Numbered from the stretch's first letter, positions 1-7,466 are shown. The stretch is 64,000 nt of DNA from Microbacterium sp. zg-Y625 (GCF_030246925.1 NZ_CP126740.1:2728001-2792000), one strand, 5' to 3'. Made by a program: numbers and translations. The notes: generated by a model not told the origin, from the letters alone.

Positions 1-1
1 C

Positions 2-454
2 GTGCTCTCCGGGGTCAACCACGGCGCGAACGTCGGCCGGGCGATCATCCACTCGGGCACGGTGGGAGCAGCGCTGACCGGCGGGCTGAACCGCGCCCGG
101 GCGATCGCCGTCTCATTGGACGTCGGTATGCGCCCGGTGGAGTTCCATTGGGAGGTCGCCGCCGAGGCCGCCCTGAACCTGCTTCCCCAACTGCTCGAGC
201 GGCCACCGGGAACCGTGCTGAACGTGAACGCGCCGAACAGCGCCTCGCATCGCGGCATCCGGGAATCCACGCTCGCCCCCTTCGGCATCGTGCAGACGAC
301 GTTGAGCGAGCGCGAGGAGCATCACATCCGCCTGGCGGTCGAGGATCTCCCCCATGCGCCGGAGCCCGGGACGGATGCCGCGCACCTCGCCGACGGCTGG
401 GTGACGGTCACCGGACTGGAGTCGGTGACGGGCGTGCCGCTCGGACTGCGCTGA
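2..454 (+). CDS. surE: 5'/3'-nucleotidase SurE, C-terminal part (5' end outside window)
   Basis: SurE is a metal-dependent phosphatase that dephosphorylates nucleoside 5'- or 3'-monophosphates in the cytoplasm. The visible 150 residues begin in the conserved core segment LSGVNHGANVGRAIIHSGTV, which matches the SurE signature (sGiN.G.N.g...ySGTVgAA); its Asn is a metal ligand in the family. The rest of the domain follows and the frame ends in TGA at 452-454. About 100 N-terminal residues, including the first metal-binding Asp pair, should lie upstream, so the GTG at the window edge is internal rather than the start. The MarR gene downstream converges on it with only 3 bp between stop codons. 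Confidence 0.85.
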   Translation: MLSGVNHGANVGRAIIHSGTVGAALTGGLNRARAIAVSLDVGMRPVEFHWEVAAEAALNLLPQLLERPPGTVLNVNAPNSASHRGIRESTLAPFGIVQTTLSEREEHHIRLAVEDLPHAPEPGTDAAHLADGWVTVTGLESVTGVPLGLR

Positions 455-457
455 CGC

Positions 458-991
458 TCAGCGCAGCGCGTCGACGGACGCGAGGAGCTCGACGCGGTCG
501 AGTTCGTCGAGCCGCTCGGCCAGCCGGCCGATGACAAGGGCGCCGATCTCGGCCTGTTCTTCGGTGAGAGAGTCGATGACCTCGACGATCGCGCTGTGGT
601 GGGCGGAGTATGCCGCGTCGACGACGCGGATCGCCTCGGCCGTGGGCACCAGGTAGTGGGCGCGGCGATCGCGCGGGTGCTGCACGCGCTCCACCAGGCC
701 GCGGCCGACGAGGCGCTCGACGACGTTGGTGATCGTCGCGCTGGAGGTCCGCAGCATGACGAGCAGATCCTTCGGGCTGATGTCCCGCTCGTCGCGGTAG
801 CCCTGCACCAGGTATCTCAACGCCGTGAGGTCGACGCCCCGCAGACCCGCGCGCTGATGCGCACGCTGCGCCTGCGCGCGTTCGCCGCGGCGCATCCGCA
901 GGATGGCGTCGCTCAGGGTGCTCCCCGCAGCCGTCGCGGGCGGGTCGGCGTAGAGGTGCTCGTTCTCATGGCGCACGACGCTCTGGGGCAT
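458..991 (-). CDS. MarR-family transcriptional regulator
   Basis: A 177-residue winged-helix regulator. The central segment, roughly residues 50-115, has the MarR layout: a helical part, a recognition helix region SPKDLLVMLRTSSATITNVV, and the wing VERVQHPRDRRAHYLVPT with the typical D-x-R-R. MarR proteins bind palindromic operators as dimers and usually release them when a small ligand or oxidant is present. The gene lies 19 bp downstream of a small gene on the same strand (1011-1232), so the two are probably co-transcribed. The shared upstream region holds two overlapping palindromes (1277-1311) that are good candidates for its own operator. The ligand cannot be told from the sequence. Confidence 0.88.
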   Translation of the reverse strand: MPQSVVRHENEHLYADPPATAAGSTLSDAILRMRRGERAQAQRAHQRAGLRGVDLTALRYLVQGYRDERDISPKDLLVMLRTSSATITNVVERLVGRGLVERVQHPRDRRAHYLVPTAEAIRVVDAAYSAHHSAIVEVIDSLTEEQAEIGALVIGRLAERLDELDRVELLASVDALR

Positions 992-1010
992 GTCTTCTCC
1001 GGGGTTCGGA

Positions 1011-1232
1011 CTACCTGGCTTCGGAGGTGACCGCGTCGCGGGCTTCGGCGAGGGCGGCGAACCATCCCACCTCTACCCCCGTCTCATCGCGGGCACTGAA
1101 TCCGCCCGAACGCAGCCGCTCGACTGCGCCGAGGTAGCGACCGTCCGTGTTCGCGACCCAGAACCCCGGCTCGACCTGGAACCAGGCGGCACGCGCCTGC
1201 GTCGAGGGTGCTGCATCGATGATCACGGACAT
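1011..1232 (-). CDS. small hypothetical protein, 73 aa
   Basis: Not recognised. The likely start is the ATG giving MSVIIDAAPSTQARAAWFQV, because the 13 residues before it in the same frame read like untranslated leader; a GAGGAGAG run just upstream suits this start. The product is small, soluble and aromatic-rich in the middle (WFQVEPGFWVANTDGRYLGAVER), followed by a short helix (WFAALAEARDAVTSEAR). There is no signal peptide or membrane segment. It is first in a probable two-gene unit with the MarR gene 19 bp downstream, which suggests co-regulation but does not show what the protein does. Confidence 0.6.
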   Translation of the reverse strand: MSVIIDAAPSTQARAAWFQVEPGFWVANTDGRYLGAVERLRSGGFSARDETGVEVGWFAALAEARDAVTSEAR

Positions 1233-1276
1233 GTCGACTCTCCTCAGTGTAGTGCTCTCGATGTGAGGCACAGTCG

Positions 1277-1311
1277 ATTACACACCATCTGTATTACATA
1301 CGTGGTGTAAT
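1277..1311. promoter_or_regulatory. two overlapping palindromic operators, ATTACA-N7-TGTAAT type
   Basis: ATTACA at 1277-1282 pairs with TGTATT at 1290-1295 (one mismatch), and ATTACA at 1293-1298 pairs perfectly with TGTAAT at 1306-1311, each with a 7-bp spacer. The two palindromes share 3 bp and repeat every 16 bp. The second runs into the -35 box of the rightward promoter at 1311. Placement between a MarR-containing unit and the divergent gene suggests a MarR dimer site controlling both directions; that assignment is inferred. Confidence 0.6.
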
Positions 1312-1340
1312 TGACATCGGGTGTCACACTTCGCTATAGA
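1311..1340 (+). promoter_or_regulatory. sigma70-type promoter of the DUF7882 gene
   Basis: TTGACA at 1311-1316 and TATAGA at 1335-1340 are separated by 18 bp, unusually close to consensus for this GC-rich genome. The first T of the -35 box is the last base of the palindrome at 1293-1311, so a repressor bound there would block RNA polymerase. Transcription would begin near 1347, about 50 nt before the GTG start at 1399. Confidence 0.6.
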
Positions 1341-1398
1341 AGTAGGACACAAATTGCGTCGTGCACACCCCGCACGGCCGACAAGCGAGGAGCAGAAA

Positions 1399-1746
1399 GT
1401 GGGACTTCTTTACTACGGTGCGGACACGACCGCCACCGAGATCCCTGACCGTCTGCTGGCCCACATCAAGGTGGTCATCGCGACGAAGCTTCGCCGCAAC
1501 GAGAGCTTCACGCTCTCCTGGCGGCATCCGGACAATACCGCCGCCGGGCGGACAACCCTGTGGCTGCAGCCGTCGATCCCGCTGCGTTTCGTGTTCGAGA
1601 ATCCCGAGCCCGAGACGCTCGACCCCGAGCTGCTGCGCGAGCTCGCGACGATGGCGAACTCGTCGGCGGGCGTCTCGCTCTCGTGGCAAGCCGAGACCGC
1701 CCCCGCAGCCGCCGTCGTGGAGCTCCGCCAGCCCGTCGCCGCCTGA
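1399..1746 (+). CDS. DUF7882-type small protein
   Basis: A 115-residue protein beginning (M/V)GLLYYGADTTATEIPDRLLA from a GTG preceded by AGGAG at a 6-nt spacing; an ATG further upstream (1321) lies within the promoter and is rejected. It shares the whole family layout with the protein at 14411-14788: LLYYG..., LLAHIKVVIATKLRRNESFT, a GRTTLWLQPSIPLRFVF core, and a variable tail. This family is widespread in Microbacteriaceae and is sometimes mislabelled as an ATP-dependent DNA ligase; no ligase motif is present. The biochemical role is unknown. The strong promoter and nearby operator suggest regulated expression. Confidence 0.75.
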   Translation: MGLLYYGADTTATEIPDRLLAHIKVVIATKLRRNESFTLSWRHPDNTAAGRTTLWLQPSIPLRFVFENPEPETLDPELLRELATMANSSAGVSLSWQAETAPAAAVVELRQPVAA

Positions 1747-1758
1747 TCCCCCGCCTCA

Positions 1759-1875
1759 CGCCGAGTGAGTATTCGCAACGCCGAGTGAGTATTCGCGTCG
1801 CCGAGTGAGTATTCGCGTCGAGTACTCACTCGGCGTGCCGAATACTCACTCGAGCGCGTGAATACTCACGCGAGG
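1759..1875. repeat. six 20-bp repeat units, three direct then three inverted
   Basis: A unit containing CCGAGTGAGTATTCG occurs three times in direct orientation at a strict 20-bp period (units starting near 1759, 1779 and 1799). Three reverse-complement copies follow at the same period (starting near 1821, 1841 and 1861); the last two are slightly diverged. The block fills the space between two convergent genes (stops at 1746 and 1886). Any direct unit can pair with any inverted one, so the RNA from either strand could form a long or several alternative hairpins. It may act as a bidirectional terminator or be a small palindromic repeat element. Confidence 0.85.
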
Positions 1876-1885
1876 GCGGACGGGC

Positions 1886-2677
1886 TCAGTCGGCAGCGAC
1901 GATGACGTCGTAGCCCCGGTCAGTGAGCCGGGCTCGCTGCTCCGCGGTCGCCTCGCCGTCGGTGATGACCGTGTCGAAGAGCCGCTCCGGCCCCACCACC
2001 GCGAAGACGCGTTTGTCGAGCTTGGCGGAGTCCACCACCAGCACGGCCCGTTCGGCGCGACGGGCCATCGCCGCGTTGACGGCGGCCTCGCGCTCATCAT
2101 GGGTGGTTGCTCCATGATCGGGATGCAGCGCGTTCGCACCGATGAACGCGAGGTCGAGGTTGATCCGCGCGAGAGCCTCTTCGGCGTGGGGCCCGACCAG
2201 CTCATACGACCGGGGGTGCAGCACGCCGCCGACCACCACCGTCTTGATCTGCGGGCGCAGCGCGAGCTGCATGGCGATGTTCACGGCGTTGGTGACGACG
2301 GTGAGGCCGGGGTCGTCGGCATGCACCATGACATCGCCGCGGGACATCAGCTCGTCCGCGATCGCCGTGGCGGTCGTGCCGCCGGACAGCCCCACGATCG
2401 CGCCTCGGGGCACGAGCGCACTGGCCGCGCGCGCGATGGCACGCTTGGCGTCGCGGCGCTGCTGGTTCTTGTAGCGCACCGGCAGGTCGTAGGCGACCGA
2501 GTGCGACACGGCGCCGCCGCGCGTACGGCCGAGCAACTGCTGCTCGGCCAGTGCGTCGAGATCCCGGCGGGCGGTGGCCGGCGAGACGCCCAGCCGCTCG
2601 ACGATGTCCTCGACCTGCAGCCGCCCGGATTCGGCGAGCAGATCGAGGATCGCACTCAACCGCTCGGCTCGGTTCAC
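1886..2677 (-). CDS. DeoR/AgaR-family transcriptional repressor
   Basis: A 263-residue sugar-phosphate-responsive repressor. The N-terminal winged helix (about residues 5-58) holds LQVEDIVERLGVSPATARRD, the DeoR recognition helix, and is followed by the ligand domain with LSGGTTATAIADEL and GANALHPDHGATTHDERE, where family members bind phosphosugar effectors. The start is a GTG that overlaps the stop of the aldolase gene by 4 bp, so it is the last gene of the operon that begins at 6306 and is translationally coupled to it. It probably represses this operon and is relieved by a pathway intermediate such as tagatose-6-phosphate or a hexosamine phosphate. A candidate site is the helically phased TGAT array at 6334-6358. 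Confidence 0.9.
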   Translation of the reverse strand: MNRAERLSAILDLLAESGRLQVEDIVERLGVSPATARRDLDALAEQQLLGRTRGGAVSHSVAYDLPVRYKNQQRRDAKRAIARAASALVPRGAIVGLSGGTTATAIADELMSRGDVMVHADDPGLTVVTNAVNIAMQLALRPQIKTVVVGGVLHPRSYELVGPHAEEALARINLDLAFIGANALHPDHGATTHDEREAAVNAAMARRAERAVLVVDSAKLDKRVFAVVGPERLFDTVITDGEATAEQRARLTDRGYDVIVAAD

Positions 2678-3522
2678 CCGACCCTCCGTGGGGCGGCGAA
2701 CAGCTCCAGCAGGCGTGTCGCCTCGACCACCACGGCGGACCTCCCGGCATCGATGTATCGGCGCGAGTCTACGACGCTCGGGTACTCGTCGAGGTGCGCG
2801 CGCACGGCGCGGGTGAAGAACGCGTTGAGGTGCGTGGACACGTTGATCTTCGTGAGACCGGCTTCGATGCCCGCCAGGATCGTGTCGTCGGGCACGCCCG
2901 ACGATCCGTGCAGCACGAGCGGCACCGGCACGGCGTCGCGCAGCCGCGCGATGAGGTCGATGTCCAGCACGGCGGTGCGCTCGGCCATCGCGTGCGAGGA
3001 GCCCACCGCCACCGCCAGCGCCCCCACGCCCGTCTCGGCGACGAAGGCCGCCGCCTCGGCGGGATCCGTGCGCACACCCGGAGCGTGCGCACCGTCCTTT
3101 CCGCCGATCTCGCCGAGCTCGGCCTCGACCAGCACCCCGGCAGCGTCACCGGCAGCGACGACCCGGCGCGTGGTCGCCACGTTGGCGGAGAACTCGAGCT
3201 TCGCGCCGTCGTACATCACCGAGGTGAAGCCGAGATCGATGGCGCGCAGCGCCAGCTCGGCATCCTCGGCATGGTCCAGGTGCACCGCGACGCGCGCGCT
3301 CGATGCCGCGGCGAGGGCGAGCGTGGCCACCGCGAGGGGTTCGAGTGCGCCGTGATAGCGCAGGCAGTTCTCGGACAGCTGCAGGATGACCGGCAGACCG
3401 GACTCCTCCGCGGCGCGCACCAGCGCCTCCGCCGTCTCGAGGTGGATGACGTTGAAGGCACCGCTGCCGGTGCCGGCGGCGCGCGCCTCGTCGAGGATCG
3501 TGCGGGTGGAGGTCAGCGTCAT
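2674..3522 (-). CDS. class II ketose-bisphosphate aldolase (tagatose/fructose-1,6-bisphosphate)
   Basis: A 282-residue zinc-dependent aldolase of the GatY/KbaY/Fba type, cleaving a ketose bisphosphate into dihydroxyacetone phosphate and glyceraldehyde-3-phosphate. Visible landmarks are HLDHAED (residues 81-87, catalytic Asp83 and zinc ligand His84), EAELGEIGGKDG (133-144), GSSHAM with His177, and LHGSSGVPDD with His205; all three zinc ligands are present. The ATG overlaps the PfkB stop by 4 bp and its own stop overlaps the DeoR start by 4 bp. With a PfkB kinase upstream and an AgaS-like protein at the operon head, tagatose-1,6-bisphosphate is the favoured substrate. Sequence alone cannot exclude fructose-1,6-bisphosphate. 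Confidence 0.88.
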   Translation of the reverse strand: MTLTSTRTILDEARAAGTGSGAFNVIHLETAEALVRAAEESGLPVILQLSENCLRYHGALEPLAVATLALAAASSARVAVHLDHAEDAELALRAIDLGFTSVMYDGAKLEFSANVATTRRVVAAGDAAGVLVEAELGEIGGKDGAHAPGVRTDPAEAAAFVAETGVGALAVAVGSSHAMAERTAVLDIDLIARLRDAVPVPLVLHGSSGVPDDTILAGIEAGLTKINVSTHLNAFFTRAVRAHLDEYPSVVDSRRYIDAGRSAVVVEATRLLELFAAPRRVG

Positions 3523-4481
3523 GTCAGGTCCCTGATGTCGGTGTCGAAGATCACGTCGGTCGCCAGCTGCTCGCGCTCGGGCGAGAGCTCGCCGGCCAGC
3601 GGCATGAGCACCGCCGAAGCAGACCAGGCGACGGCCGCACGCGCGAGTTCGACGAGCTCGGCGTGGGAGAGGTCGGATGCGCCGGTGCCGCGCCCGGCGA
3701 GCACGGCGGCGATCGCGGCGACGGCGGCATCGCCGGCGCCCGTGGCGTTGCCGCGCAGTCGGCGCGGCAGCCGGGCGCGCAGGACCGCGTGTGGGTCGGC
3801 GCCGCCGACGAACAGCATGCCGTCGGCGCCGAGCGACACGACGACGAGCCCGGCGCCACGGTCCCGCAGCATCCGGGCGCCGGCCACCACTCCTGTCGAT
3901 CCGGTCGTCTCGCGCAGCTCCACCGCGTTCGGCTTGACCACGTGCGCCCCAGCTTCCGCCGCCGCCAGCAGCGCCGGGCCCGTGACGTCGGCGATGGTCG
4001 TCACGCCGGATGCCGCGATGTCCGCCACGAGCGCGCGGACGTTGCCCGCGTCGATCCCGGGCGGCAGGCTGCCGGAGATCACCGTGACATCGGCGCCCGT
4101 CGCGAGGGTGCGGGCGCCGGCGAACAGCGCGGCAGACTCGTCGGCGGCCAGCGCCGCTCCCACCTCGTTGAGGAGGGTCGTCTCCCCGGTCGCGTCGTCC
4201 ACCGCCGCGATGCTGCGGCGCGTGGCGGCGGCGACGGGGATCAGCCGATGCGGGATGCCGGCGGCGCGCAGGTCCGCGGCGAGGATCTCCCCGCTGTGGC
4301 CGCCCGCCGTGGTCAGCGCGAACGCGTCGAGACCGGCGCCGGTGAGGACACGGGCGACGTTGATGCCCTTGCCGCCGGCGCGCTGCGCTCCGGTCGGTAC
4401 GCGATGGGAGTCGCCGGGAACGAGCCGCTCGACCCGCCATGTGCAGTCCAGCGCCGGGTTGGGGGTGACCGTGAGGATCAT
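3519..4481 (-). CDS. PfkB-family hexose-phosphate kinase (1-phosphofructokinase/tagatose-6-phosphate kinase type)
   Basis: A 320-residue ribokinase-fold kinase that would phosphorylate tagatose-6-phosphate or fructose-1-phosphate to the bisphosphate used by the next gene. The start MILTVTPNPALDCTW is characteristic of the LacC/FruK subgroup; RAGGKGINVARVL (35-47) is the first PfkB signature and GNATGAGDAAVAAIAAVLAG (about 244-263) the second, with catalytic base Asp251. The ATG overlaps the ROK kinase stop by 4 bp. There is no fructose PTS gene nearby, which argues against a FruK role and for the tagatose-6-phosphate step. Confidence 0.9.
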   Translation of the reverse strand: MILTVTPNPALDCTWRVERLVPGDSHRVPTGAQRAGGKGINVARVLTGAGLDAFALTTAGGHSGEILAADLRAAGIPHRLIPVAAATRRSIAAVDDATGETTLLNEVGAALAADESAALFAGARTLATGADVTVISGSLPPGIDAGNVRALVADIAASGVTTIADVTGPALLAAAEAGAHVVKPNAVELRETTGSTGVVAGARMLRDRGAGLVVVSLGADGMLFVGGADPHAVLRARLPRRLRGNATGAGDAAVAAIAAVLAGRGTGASDLSHAELVELARAAVAWSASAVLMPLAGELSPEREQLATDVIFDTDIRDLT

Positions 4482-5422
4482 GGCGCGGGCGCCGACAGGT
4501 GCTGCCGCGCACGGTGCGCGGTGCCGATCAGGCCGGCATCCTCGCCGAGCGTCGCGCGCACGAGCAGCGGACGACGCTGGAAGGTCAGCAGCTCGTCCAG
4601 CCGCGCCTGCAGCGGGGCGAACAGGTCGTCGCCGGCCTCGGCCAGACCGCCGCCCACCACGACGACGCCCGGGGCGAGCAGCGTCACCAGCCGTGCGATC
4701 TCCCGCGCGAGCGCGTCGACCGCGTCGGTCCAGACAGCACGGGCGTTCTCATCGCCGGCGTGCAGCGCCCCGAGCACGTCCCGGGCGCCCTGCACGGGCC
4801 GTCCGGCGAGCCGCCCGAATCGACGGGCGATGGCGCCGGCCGACGCCACCGTCTCGAGGCAGCCGACCGCGCCGCACGGGCAGCGCTCCCCCGCGGGGTC
4901 GGTCACGACGTGGCCGATCTCGCCGGCGTAGCCGCCGCCGACGATGGGGACGCCGTCGACGATGAGAGCCGAAGCGATGCCCGTGCCGATGACGATGACG
5001 GCGGCGTCGCGGTGACCGCGGGCGGCGCCCCACATCTGCTCGGCGACGCCGGCGGCGCGCACATCGTGCCCGAAGGCCACGGGGAGCGACAGCGCCTGCT
5101 CTGCAAGCGCCCGCAACGGTGCGTCCCGCCAGCCGAGGTTGCCCGAGAAGATGCCGACTCCCGTCTGCTCGTCCACGAGGCCGGGGACGCTCAGTCCCGC
5201 GGCCTGCGGGACCAGCTCGGGATGGACGGCCCGGTGCGCCTCGGCCAGCGTCGCGAGGTGGGCGGCGATGGCGCCGGCCGGGTCTGCGCCCGAGCACGGC
5301 GTCGGGGTGCGGCGGAGATCGCGCACGCGGCCCGCCGCGTCCACCAGGGCCGACTTGGTCGTCGTGCCCCCCACATCGAAAGCCAGGACGACGGCGCCGT
5401 CGCCGAGCACGCCCTCATTCAT
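4478..5422 (-). CDS. ROK-family sugar kinase
   Basis: A 314-residue kinase of the ROK family (glucokinase, N-acetylhexosamine kinases). The N-terminal phosphate loop DVGGTTTKSALVD starts near residue 16, the catalytic Asp is in FGHD (Asp120), and the zinc motif is complete: His171 plus Cys181, Cys183 and Cys188 in CPCGAVGCLE. Within the operon it sits between the SIS protein and the PfkB kinase with 4-bp overlaps on both sides. It is therefore the likely first phosphorylation step on the imported sugar, plausibly galactosamine, N-acetylgalactosamine or another hexosamine released by the nearby GH20/GH35 enzymes. Substrate choice is inferred from context. Confidence 0.9.
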   Translation of the reverse strand: MNEGVLGDGAVVLAFDVGGTTTKSALVDAAGRVRDLRRTPTPCSGADPAGAIAAHLATLAEAHRAVHPELVPQAAGLSVPGLVDEQTGVGIFSGNLGWRDAPLRALAEQALSLPVAFGHDVRAAGVAEQMWGAARGHRDAAVIVIGTGIASALIVDGVPIVGGGYAGEIGHVVTDPAGERCPCGAVGCLETVASAGAIARRFGRLAGRPVQGARDVLGALHAGDENARAVWTDAVDALAREIARLVTLLAPGVVVVGGGLAEAGDDLFAPLQARLDELLTFQRRPLLVRATLGEDAGLIGTAHRARQHLSAPAP

Positions 5423-6306
5423 GCGTCGAGGATGACCGACCGCGTCAGGTTCCGCGGCTCGTCGGGGTTCAGTCCGCGGGACAGGGCACGGGCGAGCGCG
5501 ACGCGCTGGGCACGGACGAGGTCGGCCATGGGGTCCACCCCGCTCTGCTCGAAGCGCGCGCCGGTGCGGGCGACGTCATCGGCGAGGCCGGCGGGCATGT
5601 CGCCGAAAGCCCACGTGACCCGTCCCGGCGCCGCGATGGAGATCGGACCGTGGCGGTATTCCATGGCCGGGTAGGACTCGGTCCACGACTGCGACGCCTC
5701 GCGCATCTTCAGCGCCGCCTCGTGCGCGAGTCCGATGGCCCATCCGCCGGCCACGAAGGTGTACTGCTCGGCGGCGACGAGGTCGGGGTCGAGATCCTCC
5801 GCGATGGCCCGCTCGGCATCGGCGATCGCCGGCGCCAGGTCCTCGCCGAGCGAGGCACGGAACAAGGCGAGGGCCGTCGTCGCGAAACGCGTCTGCACGA
5901 CCGAGACCTCGTCGGCGAAGGGCAGCGTGACGGCGGCATCCAGCAGGCCGATCAGGGGAGACGTCTCATCGCCGACCACGCCGATGACGGGCGTGCGCCC
6001 CTTCACCCGCTCGGCCAGCTGCAGCACCTCGGTCGTGGTCCCCGAGCGCGTCAGTGCGACGATGGCGTCGTAGTCGCGGTCGGGCATCTCGGATGCCGCG
6101 AATGCGTCGGTGACACCCGCGCCGCTGCGCTCGCGCAACGTGGCATAGGCCTGGGCGATGAACCAGGACGTGCCGCAGCCGACGACTGCCACACGTGCTC
6201 CTCGCTGCGGAAGCACGTCGGTGGTGCGCGCCAGTTCGGCAGCGCGCGCCCAGGTCTCGGGCTGCGAGCGCAGCTCGTTCTCCATGTGGGTGGACGTGGT
6301 GATCAT
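5419..6306 (-). CDS. SIS-domain sugar isomerase/deaminase (AgaS-like)
   Basis: A 295-residue protein with two SIS phosphosugar-binding folds and no glutamine amidotransferase domain. The first holds VVGCGTSWFIAQA (41-53) and ALTRSGTTTEV (84-94); the second holds LKMREASQSWTESYPAMEYRHGP with GlmS-like sugar-phosphate contacts. Such stand-alone proteins include AgaS (galactosamine-6-phosphate deaminase/isomerase) and fructosamine deglycases. The start at 6306 follows a GGAGGAAGAGG run; residues upstream in the frame are untranslated leader. It is the first gene of a five-gene operon with kinases and an aldolase, which suggests formation of tagatose-6-phosphate from galactosamine-6-phosphate. 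It is shorter than typical AgaS, so exact chemistry is uncertain. Confidence 0.85.
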   Translation of the reverse strand: MITTSTHMENELRSQPETWARAAELARTTDVLPQRGARVAVVGCGTSWFIAQAYATLRERSGAGVTDAFAASEMPDRDYDAIVALTRSGTTTEVLQLAERVKGRTPVIGVVGDETSPLIGLLDAAVTLPFADEVSVVQTRFATTALALFRASLGEDLAPAIADAERAIAEDLDPDLVAAEQYTFVAGGWAIGLAHEAALKMREASQSWTESYPAMEYRHGPISIAAPGRVTWAFGDMPAGLADDVARTGARFEQSGVDPMADLVRAQRVALARALSRGLNPDEPRNLTRSVILDA

Positions 6307-6333
6307 GCTGCGCCTCTTCCTCCGCACCAACAC

Positions 6334-6358
6334 TGATCTGTTTTTGATCGATTTTGAT
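6334..6358 (-). promoter_or_regulatory. candidate DeoR-type operator, phased TGAT repeats
   Basis: TGAT occurs at 6334-6337, 6345-6348 and 6355-6358; the last two lie in TTTTGAT-type direct repeats ten bases apart (ATCAAAA twice on the transcribed strand). This AT-rich patch is exceptional for the surroundings and lies 28-52 bp upstream of the operon's first ATG. DeoR-family repressors often bind direct repeats spaced by about one helical turn, so this is the natural target of the operon's own DeoR protein. Confidence 0.45.
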
Positions 6359-6440
6359 TGTTCGCGCGGGCTTTGCGTCAGTCTAGTGCGCGCAAGCGCC
6401 CGCACGGAACGTGCGCTCTCCGGCGACCCGAACGGTGACG

Positions 6441-7466
6441 TCAGCCGGCGGCGACGGGCGCGGCGGTCGAGGAACGCACGATGAGCTCGGGCTCGAGCCG
6501 GGCGACGGTCGGCGGTTCGCCGCCTTCGATGAGCGCGATCACGCGGGCGGCGGCAGTGCGCCCGACCTGTTCGAACGGCTGCCGGACGGTCGTGAGGGCG
6601 GGGGTCGCGTACGCCGCCAGGGCGATGTCGTCCACGCTGGTCACCGAGACGTCACCGGGAACCGCGCGGCCGGCCTCGTGCAGGGCGCGCATGAGGCCGA
6701 AGGCCATCTCGTCGCTGGAGACGAACACCGCGGTGACGTCGGGGATCGCGGCGATCGTACGACCGGCGCGGTAGCCCGATTCGGGCGACCAGTCCCCGGG
6801 GATCACCGGGGGCGCAGCGATTCCGCGTTCGCGCAGCACCTGCTCCCATTCCTCGCGGCGAGCCACCGACTCCTGCCAGAACTCGTCACCGGAGACGTGC
6901 CACACCGTGGCGTGGCCGAGGTCCAGCAGGTGCTCCGTGGCCGCGCGCGCGATCGCCCGCTGGTCGATGAGCGCGTCGTCGCCCAGGCCCGCGTCCTGGC
7001 GATGCCCGACGGTGGGGGTGCGCGTGGTGCGGTTGCCGAGGGCGTCGGCGAGGAAGCCGACCGGAGCCAGCAGCACGATGCCCTCTGCACCCTGACGCTC
7101 CAGCCGGTCGAAGGCATCGACGAAGGCGCCGGGGCGGGAATGATGCGGCACGCTCGCGGTGGTCACGGCGTAGCCCTCTTCGGCGGCGACCGCCTCGACG
7201 CCGAGCAGGATGGCGCTCGTGGAGTAGCGCGCTGTGGAGACGGTGATGACGCCGAGCATGCGCGTACGACCGGAGGCGAGGGATGCCGCGGCGGCGTGCA
7301 GCCGGTATCCGGTCGCGTCGACCGCGGCCATGACGCGCTGCGCCGTCTCGGGGCGGACGTTGGACTGGCCGCCGATCACGCGCGACACCGTCTGCGTGGA
7401 CACCCCGGCGACGCGCGCCACGTCGATCTGACTGGGGGCTCTGTCCCCGGAGGATCGGCGCGGCAT
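6441..7466 (-). CDS. LacI-family transcriptional regulator
   Basis: A 341-residue repressor. The start MPRRSSGDRAPSQIDVARVAGVS gives the standard LacI N-terminus; the helix-turn-helix is IDVARVAGVSTQTVSRVIGG (about residues 14-33), followed by the hinge helix AAASLASG. The periplasmic-binding-protein-like ligand domain covers the rest, with the usual DDIALAAYATPALTTVRQPFEQ near the C-terminus. It is divergent from the GH35 gene. The palindrome at 7532-7553 lies between them and its core recurs in front of the importer and GH20 genes, which makes this protein the probable regulator of the GH35/importer/GH20 set. Confidence 0.92.
   Translation of the reverse strand: MPRRSSGDRAPSQIDVARVAGVSTQTVSRVIGGQSNVRPETAQRVMAAVDATGYRLHAAAASLASGRTRMLGVITVSTARYSTSAILLGVEAVAAEEGYAVTTASVPHHSRPGAFVDAFDRLERQGAEGIVLLAPVGFLADALGNRTTRTPTVGHRQDAGLGDDALIDQRAIARAATEHLLDLGHATVWHVSGDEFWQESVARREEWEQVLRERGIAAPPVIPGDWSPESGYRAGRTIAAIPDVTAVFVSSDEMAFGLMRALHEAGRAVPGDVSVTSVDDIALAAYATPALTTVRQPFEQVGRTAAARVIALIEGGEPPTVARLEPELIVRSSTAAPVAAG

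Noticed and set aside
1399..1746. ATP-dependent DNA ligase label for the DUF7882 proteins
   Set aside because: No KxDG nucleotidyl-transfer motif or other ligase motif is present and the proteins are only 115-125 residues long.
1759..1875. Possible CRISPR array from the 20-bp repeats
   Set aside because: There are no unique spacers between units, orientation flips in the middle, and no cas genes are present.
2674..4512. 612-codon minus-strand frame that would fuse an upstream segment to the aldolase
   Set aside because: The upstream part is the out-of-frame reading of the PfkB gene; the aldolase has its own ATG at 3522 with a 4-bp coupling overlap.
5419..6306. Glucosamine-6-phosphate synthase (GlmS)
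   Set aside because: There is no N-terminal glutamine amidotransferase domain with its catalytic Cys; only the two SIS folds are present, in a catabolic operon.
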